Below, in pieces: positions 33,509 through 38,600 of a DNA stretch of 38,600 nucleotides; position 1 is the stretch's first letter; each line of letters starts with the position of its first letter. The DNA comes from Yaniella sp. (GTDB lineage Bacteria; Actinomycetota; Actinomycetes; Actinomycetales; Micrococcaceae). A program made the position numbers and the translations under genes. A model generated the notes under the pieces. The model did no database searches. It had not been told where the DNA came from and saw nothing but the letters and a program-made list of their open reading frames with translations. The stretch spans positions 1 through 38,600 of the forward strand of contig NZ_JAKDKW010000015.1 of NCBI RefSeq assembly GCF_030453185.1, given 5' to 3'.

Positions 33509-33892
33509 ATGGCAACAACAGATCTGACTCAAGAAACTTTCCAAGAGACTATTGAAAGCAACGACATTGTTCTCGTTGACTGGTGGGCCGACTGGTGCGG
33601 ACCCTGCAAAATGTTTGCACCGGTTTATGATGAGGTCTCCCAGCAGCACGATGACATTGTTTTTGGCAAAATCGATACCGAAGAGCAGCAACAATTGGCT
33701 GCTGCAGCCGGTATTTCTTCCATTCCCACTCTGATGGCGTTCCGTGAAAACGTTCTCGTTTTCTCCCAGCCGGGTGCAATTAATGCTCAGCAGCTGGATC
33801 AGTTGATCGAGCAGGTTCGCGGCTTGGATATGGAAGACGTCCACAAGCAGGTTGAAGAAGCCCGCGAACAGACTGAACAGAATCCCAACTAA
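33509..33892 (+). CDS. thioredoxin family protein
   Basis: A 127-aa cytoplasmic thioredoxin with the active site WCGPC (Cys30, Cys33), preceded by VLVDWWADWC and followed by KMFAPVYDEV, and the cis-proline loop ISSIPTLMAF near residue 75. A charged C-terminal tail of ~20 residues (QVEEAREQTEQNPN) exceeds the usual length of about 105-110. It would reduce protein disulfides, with thioredoxin reductase encoded elsewhere. It is probably leaderless. It is convergent with the glycosylase gene, with overlapping stops (CTAA). Confidence 0.93.
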   Translation: MATTDLTQETFQETIESNDIVLVDWWADWCGPCKMFAPVYDEVSQQHDDIVFGKIDTEEQQQLAAAAGISSIPTLMAFRENVLVFSQPGAINAQQLDQLIEQVRGLDMEDVHKQVEEAREQTEQNPN

Positions 33893-34872
33893 CGATCTCG
33901 AAAATCGGTAGCCGCTAACCGCGGTCCGAAACGCGAAAAGCGGATCCCCGAGGCATAGATGAGCCTGACGAGACGCTGACGATGACCACGCCAGGGCTCG
34001 AGGAGCTCGAGCATTCCGGCGTCGTCGGTACGTTTGCCGGTCAGGGCTTCGCCGATGTGGTGGGCCAGGTGGAAATCACCCACCGACACCAGATCAGCGG
34101 CCCCGTGGGTCCGCTGCAGTGTTTCTGCGATCGTCCACGGGCCAATGCCCGGTAGCGACATCAGCCCCGCGTGGATGTCGTCGAGCGGCTTATTCGCTAG
34201 CCGGTGCAGTGCTGTGGCTCGTGATGCCACGGTTTTCAACGTCCGCGCCAAAAATGGTTGCACCCACCCGGCATGCCACTGCCACGACTGGATATGCATG
34301 ACGGTTTCCGGGCGTGGGGCAATCTTGGGTGCCGGTTCGCCAGCGGGGGAGGGTTCGCCAAAGGTATCGGCTAACCACCGCCAGGATGCTCTTGCCTGCC
34401 GCTGAGTGACTTTTTGTTCCAGCACCACCGTGCACAGCTCATCGACCAGCTGCCCGGTCGACATCAACCGCATGCCGGGATGCTCTCGTCTGGCGGAAAT
34501 TACAGACGACGGCAACAGATGCGCGGTGGCATCCAGGAGCTCATCAAATTCTGCCCAACCAGCCAAGGCGGATTCATCAATGCCCAGCAACACTGGCATC
34601 CGGTCGATCACGGTTTCTAGAGCCGCAACATCGGCATTCGCCCAGATATGGTAACGAATCTCAGCCGGTGACACCTTTGACGCAGGATGTGCAATTGCCA
34701 CTGTGACCGGTCCGGTGGTGAGCGGCTGAAATGACAACCACGTGACACCATCGCCCGTAGCTGCCGTCGGGTCCCCCGCACCACGAACCAACGGTGCAGC
34801 ATTGGCAGCGACGTCCACGGGGACAGAAGGGAGCAGCACGCCAGAATAATCTGGTTGCTGTGTGAACTTCAT
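33889..34872 (-). CDS. DNA-3-methyladenine glycosylase II-like (HhH-GPD) protein
   Basis: A 327-aa base-excision repair glycosylase of the AlkA superfamily. The helix-hairpin-helix is in LMSLPGIGPWTIAETLQR (residues ~235-252). The catalytic Asp follows in VSVGDFHLAHH. VVLEQKVTQRQARASWRWL is the conserved HhH-GPD helix. The N-terminal ~110 residues form an extra beta-rich domain. A second, AGGAGG-led start reading is possible, but on the minus strand TTATAA (34884-34879) lies close to ATG 34872, allowing a leaderless start. It is divergent from the cystathionine synthase gene. Confidence 0.85.
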   Translation of the reverse strand: MKFTQQPDYSGVLLPSVPVDVAANAAPLVRGAGDPTAATGDGVTWLSFQPLTTGPVTVAIAHPASKVSPAEIRYHIWANADVAALETVIDRMPVLLGIDESALAGWAEFDELLDATAHLLPSSVISARREHPGMRLMSTGQLVDELCTVVLEQKVTQRQARASWRWLADTFGEPSPAGEPAPKIAPRPETVMHIQSWQWHAGWVQPFLARTLKTVASRATALHRLANKPLDDIHAGLMSLPGIGPWTIAETLQRTHGAADLVSVGDFHLAHHIGEALTGKRTDDAGMLELLEPWRGHRQRLVRLIYASGIRFSRFGPRLAATDFRDR

Positions 34873-34878
34873 GGCGAT

Positions 34879-34922
34879 TTATAACCTCCTGGACACCTCG
34901 AAATTGCTACAGAGGGTAGCGT
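34879..34922. promoter_or_regulatory. divergent promoter pair for the glycosylase and cystathionine beta-synthase genes
   Basis: TTATAA on the minus strand (34884-34879) lies 6 nt before the glycosylase ATG. TAGCGT on the plus strand (34917-34922) lies 7 nt before ATG 34930. AGGAGG at 34890-34885 (minus) could alternatively act as a distant ribosome-binding site for the glycosylase. Confidence 0.45.
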
Positions 34923-34929
34923 GGACCGT

Positions 34930-36453
34930 ATGAGCGAAAAACAGCCTACGTCAGTCACGCCCAAGTACGCAGACACGATCCTGGATTTGATCGGGAATAC
35001 CCCGTTGGTGAAACTCAACTCCATTGGAGCTGAAGTGAAACCTACCATTCTGGTGAAGTGTGAATTCATGAACCCGGGCGGATCCATCAAAGACCGTATT
35101 GCATTAAAGATGATCGAGCGAGCCGAAGCTGAAGGCAAATTGACCACAGGCGGCACCGTCGTCGAACCGACCTCAGGTAACACCGGTGTTGGTCTGGCCA
35201 TGGTCGCACAGCAGAAGGGCTATCGTTCGGTGTTCATCACCCCGGACAAAGTCGCCCAAGAAAAACGTGATGTGCTCAAAGCGTACGGCGCCGACGTCGT
35301 GGTTTCTGAAAGTTCTGTGGCCCCGGATTCACCGAACTCCTACTACGGCATCACCAACCAGCTGGAAGAAGCCATCGAAGGTGCCTACCAGCCAAACCAG
35401 TTCTTCAACTCTGCGGCACCAGAATCGCACTATGAATCCACGGGCCCAGAGATCTGGGAAGACACCGCAGGCCAACTCACCCACGTGGTGATCGGCGCAG
35501 GCACCGGTGGCACGATGACTGGTACCGGCCGCTACCTCCATGAAGTATCGGCTGACCGTGCATCAGGCCCTGTAAAAGTCGTGGTGGCGGATCCTTCGGG
35601 TTCCGTGTACTCCGGAGGCAAAGGCCGACCATACTTTGTTGAAGGTGTTGGAGAAGACATGTGGCCTGGGAACTATGACCCAGAAGTGCCAGACTCGATC
35701 CATGCCGTTCCGGATGCCGAAGCATTTCACTACGCCCGCCGGCTGGCAGCCGAAGAAGGCATTCTTGCCGGTGGCTCTTCCGGTATGGCTATTGCCGGTG
35801 CTCTAAAAGAAGCTGAAAATCTGACCGAAGACGACCTCATGGTGGTCATCCTGCCCGATTCCGGCCGCGGCTACCTGGGCAAGATCTTCTCCGAAACCTG
35901 GATGCAGACCCACGGTTTTGATATCAATGCCCCGGCCCCCGTTGCGCCACAGCGCATCGGTACCGCCTACCTAGACGGTACCGACCCGGATGCGGTGCAA
36001 ACTGAGACAGCATCCGCCGATGTTGCCGGTCTGGCGGGTCCGATCGGCGAGCTCATGGACAATAAATCCGCCTGGCTGCCAGGCGCACTCCCCGAAGTCG
36101 TCGTTGCGCTCCTCGATGCACCGGTTAAAGATGCGATCTCCACGATGAATCGCTATGGCATTGATGCAGTGCCGGTTGTTGGGGGAGTCCAAGAGCAATA
36201 CCGTATTGGCGAAGTTCGCGGCGCCGTCACCGTAGCCGATCTGATGCAGCAGTTGGCAGCCGGTGAAATCACCGCCGATACATTGTTGTCTGACCTCCAA
36301 TTGGCCGCACTGCCGATGGTAGGAGTACGGACCGCGGTGGCCGATGTGAAAACCGTTCTGGAAGATGCACCGGCAGCACTGGTGACCCGTGACGGAAATA
36401 TTGCCGGGATCGTTTCGGCCCACGACCTTTTGATGCACCTGATCGAAAACTAA
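34930..36453 (+). CDS. cbs: cystathionine beta-synthase with C-terminal CBS domains
   Basis: A PLP enzyme that condenses serine and homocysteine to cystathionine (reverse transsulfuration). The catalytic part (residues ~12-340) has NPGGSIKDRIAL with the PLP Lys, TSGNTGVGLAM, GTGGTMTGTGRYL and GGSSGMA, and ends with DSGRGYLGKIFSE. A pair of CBS regulatory motifs fills the C-terminus (VKDAISTMNRYGIDAVPVV; DGNIAGIVSAHDLLMHL), where S-adenosylmethionine would bind in regulated homologues. ATG 34930 is chosen because it sits 7 nt after TAGCGT; GTG 34921 in frame overlaps that box. It is followed 19 nt later by the gamma-synthase/lyase gene. Confidence 0.93.
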   Translation: MSEKQPTSVTPKYADTILDLIGNTPLVKLNSIGAEVKPTILVKCEFMNPGGSIKDRIALKMIERAEAEGKLTTGGTVVEPTSGNTGVGLAMVAQQKGYRSVFITPDKVAQEKRDVLKAYGADVVVSESSVAPDSPNSYYGITNQLEEAIEGAYQPNQFFNSAAPESHYESTGPEIWEDTAGQLTHVVIGAGTGGTMTGTGRYLHEVSADRASGPVKVVVADPSGSVYSGGKGRPYFVEGVGEDMWPGNYDPEVPDSIHAVPDAEAFHYARRLAAEEGILAGGSSGMAIAGALKEAENLTEDDLMVVILPDSGRGYLGKIFSETWMQTHGFDINAPAPVAPQRIGTAYLDGTDPDAVQTETASADVAGLAGPIGELMDNKSAWLPGALPEVVVALLDAPVKDAISTMNRYGIDAVPVVGGVQEQYRIGEVRGAVTVADLMQQLAAGEITADTLLSDLQLAALPMVGVRTAVADVKTVLEDAPAALVTRDGNIAGIVSAHDLLMHLIEN

Positions 36454-36472
36454 AGCAGTCCAGGAGACTTCC

Positions 36473-37651
36473 ATGACTTTCATTGATAAACACAACTCAG
36501 GATTCAACACTCGCGCCATCCATGCAGGTCAAGACCTCGACCCCGTATACGGGGCTGTGGTGCCACCCATTCACCTGTCTTCGACCTACGCGCCAGAAGC
36601 CATTGGCAAGCTGCGTAAAGGATACGACTACGGACGCGGCACCAACCCAACCCGTGATGCATTGCAAAACCAGATCGCAGCCTTAGAGACAGGCAATGCC
36701 GAAACCGGCTTTGCCTACACGTTCTCATCGGGTCTGGCCGCAGAAACCGCATTGCTGATGGCAGCTTGCGAACCCGGCGACCGAGTGATCGTCGGCAATG
36801 ACGTGTATGGCGGAACCTACCGGCTCTTGGACAAGGTCCTGCGTCCCTGGAAGTTAGAGCACCAGGTCGTGGACATGTCCAACCTGGACCAGGTACGCGA
36901 AGCTCTGTCCGCAGGCAAAGCCCGCATGCTGTGGGTCGAAACACCAACCAACCCGATGATGCACGTCGCCGACATCGCTGCCCTGGCCGAATTGGCACGC
37001 GAGTTCGATGCGCTGCTGGTTGTCGACAACACGTTCGCGACCCCGTACCTGCAGCTGCCTTTGCAGTTGGGTGCAGATGTCGTCGTCCACTCCACGACCA
37101 AGTACATGGGCGGTCACTCCGACACCATCGGCGGTGCGGTCGTAACCGAGAACGAAGAACTGGCCCAGGCCGTCAACTTCCAGCAATTTGCAGCGGGGGC
37201 CTCGAATTCTCCGCTGGATTCCTACCTGGTGACCCGTGGTTTGAAGACACTGGGTGTACGCATGGACCGTCACGTGTCAAACGCCACAGCAATTGCCGAA
37301 TGGCTGTCTGAACACCCCGGTGTAGAAGCAGTTCACTACCCGGGTCTGGAAAACCACCCAGGTCATGAGATTGCCAAAAAGCAGATGTCCGGCTTTGGCG
37401 GAATGGTCTCTGTGCAGTTCAAAGCAGGAGTTGACGCGACTCGCAAAGTCGCCGAGTCAACCCATGTATTCCGACTCGCAGAGTCACTTGGCGGCGTTGA
37501 ATCGCTGCTGAACTACCCGACCGCCATGACCCACGCATCAGTGGCCGACACCGAATTGGCAGTACCAGAAAACCTGATTCGACTCTCCGTGGGCATCGAA
37601 GACGCCGAAGACCTGATCGGAGACCTCGACCAGGCGTTAAAGAGCCTCTAA
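36473..37651 (+). CDS. metB: cystathionine gamma-synthase/lyase
   Basis: A 392-aa fold-type I PLP enzyme of the Cys/Met metabolism family. YDYGRGTNPTRDALQNQIAALE holds phosphate contacts. DVYGGTYRLLDKV and ETPTNPMMHVADI are typical. The PLP Lys is in HSTTKYMGGHSD and the substrate Arg region in LIRLSVGIEDAEDLI. Members act either as gamma-synthase (forward) or as cystathionine gamma-lyase (cysteine from cystathionine). Since the gene is 19 nt behind cystathionine beta-synthase, lyase activity completing homocysteine-to-cysteine conversion is the better guess here, although the closest actinobacterial homologues are usually labelled MetB. CAGGAGA precedes ATG 36473. Confidence 0.9.
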   Translation: MTFIDKHNSGFNTRAIHAGQDLDPVYGAVVPPIHLSSTYAPEAIGKLRKGYDYGRGTNPTRDALQNQIAALETGNAETGFAYTFSSGLAAETALLMAACEPGDRVIVGNDVYGGTYRLLDKVLRPWKLEHQVVDMSNLDQVREALSAGKARMLWVETPTNPMMHVADIAALAELAREFDALLVVDNTFATPYLQLPLQLGADVVVHSTTKYMGGHSDTIGGAVVTENEELAQAVNFQQFAAGASNSPLDSYLVTRGLKTLGVRMDRHVSNATAIAEWLSEHPGVEAVHYPGLENHPGHEIAKKQMSGFGGMVSVQFKAGVDATRKVAESTHVFRLAESLGGVESLLNYPTAMTHASVADTELAVPENLIRLSVGIEDAEDLIGDLDQALKSL

Positions 37652-37672
37652 GCTCACACCGATTATACGATT

Positions 37673-37716
37673 AGCCGGATTTGGCCTAGACTAGAAGTGT
37701 TCAGCCAGATCCGGCT
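37673..37716 (+). terminator. hairpin after the cystathionine operon, with a promoter in its loop
   Basis: AGCCGGAT-T-TGGC (37673-37685) pairs with GCCA-G-ATCCGGCT (37704-37716): 12 Watson-Crick pairs plus one T-G. The 18-nt loop contains CTAGACTAG. The downstream tail TCTTCCTTTAA is only moderately T-rich, so termination may be partial. Confidence 0.55.
37687..37692 (+). promoter_or_regulatory. -10 box (TAGACT) for the DEAD-box helicase gene, within CTAGACTAG
   Basis: TAGACT on the plus strand would start a transcript near 37699-37701 and give the helicase gene a 5' leader of about 128 nt, long compared with the leaderless genes nearby. The box sits inside the loop of the preceding hairpin. 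Confidence 0.45.
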
Positions 37717-37827
37717 TCTTCCTTTAACTTCTACTCCAGTCATTGGGACTGTTGAGTGTGCGTAGCGTGAATTGCAAGGAATACACCCGGATCCTTCAAA
37801 CACCTTACGAAACCTTAGGAAGTCTTT

Positions 37828-38600
37828 TTGACCGATAAATCTTCGCTGCCCGAAACCGAAATCTCTTTTGCTTCACTCAATCTTGCAGAGCCTGTTAATA
37901 AAGCAATTGAAACCCTCGGCTATGAAACACCATCACCGATTCAGGCCCGTACCATTCCGCTGCTGCTCGAAGGCCGCGATGTTGTAGGCCTGGCCCAAAC
38001 CGGTACCGGCAAAACCGCGGCCTTTGCGCTGCCAGTACTTTCGAAATTGGCCGACGCTGACGAGAAATACAAGTCACCACAGGTGCTTGTACTTGCACCT
38101 ACCCGTGAGCTTGCCCTGCAAGTGGCCGAAGCATTTAGCTCTTATGCAGCAAACGTGCCTTCGGTATCCGTCGTACCAGTCTACGGTGGATCATCCTATG
38201 GCCCACAGCTCGCCGGCCTGCGTCGTGGCGCTGCCATTGTCGTTGGAACACCAGGCCGTGTCATTGACCACCTGGAACGCGGTTCACTTGACCTGAGCGA
38301 CCTGAAATACTTGGTCTTGGACGAAGCCGACGAAATGCTGCGCATGGGCTTTGCTGAAGATGTAGACCGCATCTTGTCTTCAGCCCCAGAGAACAAACAA
38401 ACCGCACTGTTCTCGGCGACCATGCCAAAAGCTATCCAACGCATCACCGGTGCTTACCTCAAGGACCCGGTCGAGGTGCGCGTGGAAGGACAGTCTAAAC
38501 CTGCCCAGAATATCCGCCAGCGCTACCTACAGGTTGCACAGCCATGGAAACTTGAAGCCATGACTCGCCTGTTGGAAACCGAAGAGACCGACGGCATGAT
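37828..38600 (+). CDS. deaD: DEAD-box ATP-dependent RNA helicase, partial (runs off window)
   Basis: The reading frame opens at TTG 37828 with AGGAAG 6 nt upstream and stays open to the window end. The 257+ residues cover the first RecA domain: the Q-motif (FASLNLAEPV ... YETPSPIQARTIP), motif I AQTGTGKTAA, Ia APTRELALQV, Ib TPGRVID, motif II LDEADEML and motif III FSATMP. Such helicases unwind short RNA duplexes in ribosome assembly, cold adaptation or mRNA decay. The name deaD/csdA is by class. The long untranslated leader fits cold-shock-type control, but that is inference. Confidence 0.93.
   Translation, partial: MTDKSSLPETEISFASLNLAEPVNKAIETLGYETPSPIQARTIPLLLEGRDVVGLAQTGTGKTAAFALPVLSKLADADEKYKSPQVLVLAPTRELALQVAEAFSSYAANVPSVSVVPVYGGSSYGPQLAGLRRGAAIVVGTPGRVIDHLERGSLDLSDLKYLVLDEADEMLRMGFAEDVDRILSSAPENKQTALFSATMPKAIQRITGAYLKDPVEVRVEGQSKPAQNIRQRYLQVAQPWKLEAMTRLLETEETDGM

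Noticed and set aside
1-38600. Mobile elements, prophage or CRISPR
   Set aside because: No transposase, integrase, spaced repeats or terminal inverted repeats were seen; the tRNA-Tyr gene is followed by a terminator rather than an integrase or a duplicated tRNA end.

Overview
The window reads as chromosomal DNA of a moderate-GC actinobacterium, most likely Micrococcales and probably Micrococcaceae. Supporting signs are a menaquinone pathway (menC, menD, menF), a long-chain polyprenyl diphosphate synthase, an FprA-type ferredoxin-NADP reductase, a dimethylglycine-oxidase-like protein close to the Arthrobacter globiformis enzyme, many leaderless start sites with a TAGnnT -10 box, and overall base composition. 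The genus cannot be fixed from the sequence alone. No insertion sequence, prophage or CRISPR array was seen.

Layout. 259-5941 (minus): a four-gene operon of a PAP2 phosphatase, an AzgA-type purine permease, an oligopeptidase B-like serine peptidase and meso-diaminopimelate dehydrogenase, closed by a terminator at 259-291. 5948-12351: divergent menC-menD, a lipoprotein, an atypical SDR epimerase and, facing them, menF, then a 418-bp gap. 12352-17839: polyprenyl synthase, a HIT protein with an unknown partner, fprA, htpX, an unknown protein and yajQ. 18026-18152: tRNA-Tyr and a strong terminator.

18179-28229 is the most distinctive part: an apparent creatinine catabolic regulon. An IclR regulator is divergent from a dimethylglycine/sarcosine oxidase-like gene that is split by a +1 frameshift. 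Facing it are formamidase and FmdB. Then come DUF488 with a tiny zinc-ribbon ORF, creatininase, a BCCT transporter with an altered substrate box, and creatinase. Together the enzymes would take creatinine to creatine, then to sarcosine plus urea, then to glycine plus a one-carbon unit on tetrahydrofolate. Three transcription units carry a shared GTTGC/GCAAC operator-like element with fixed geometry. At the creatininase and creatinase promoters it starts exactly 3 nt after the -10 box, which predicts repression by the local IclR protein.

28284-38600: a peptide/nickel-type ABC importer operon with a double-ATPase subunit (minus), thioredoxin convergent with an AlkA-like glycosylase, then a cystathionine beta-synthase/gamma-synthase pair, and the start of a DEAD-box RNA helicase that runs off the window.

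Two genome-scale habits stand out. Four of six convergent gene pairs overlap by exactly the 4-bp stop tetranucleotide YTAR. Promoters of the CTAGNCTAG type carry -10 boxes on both strands.
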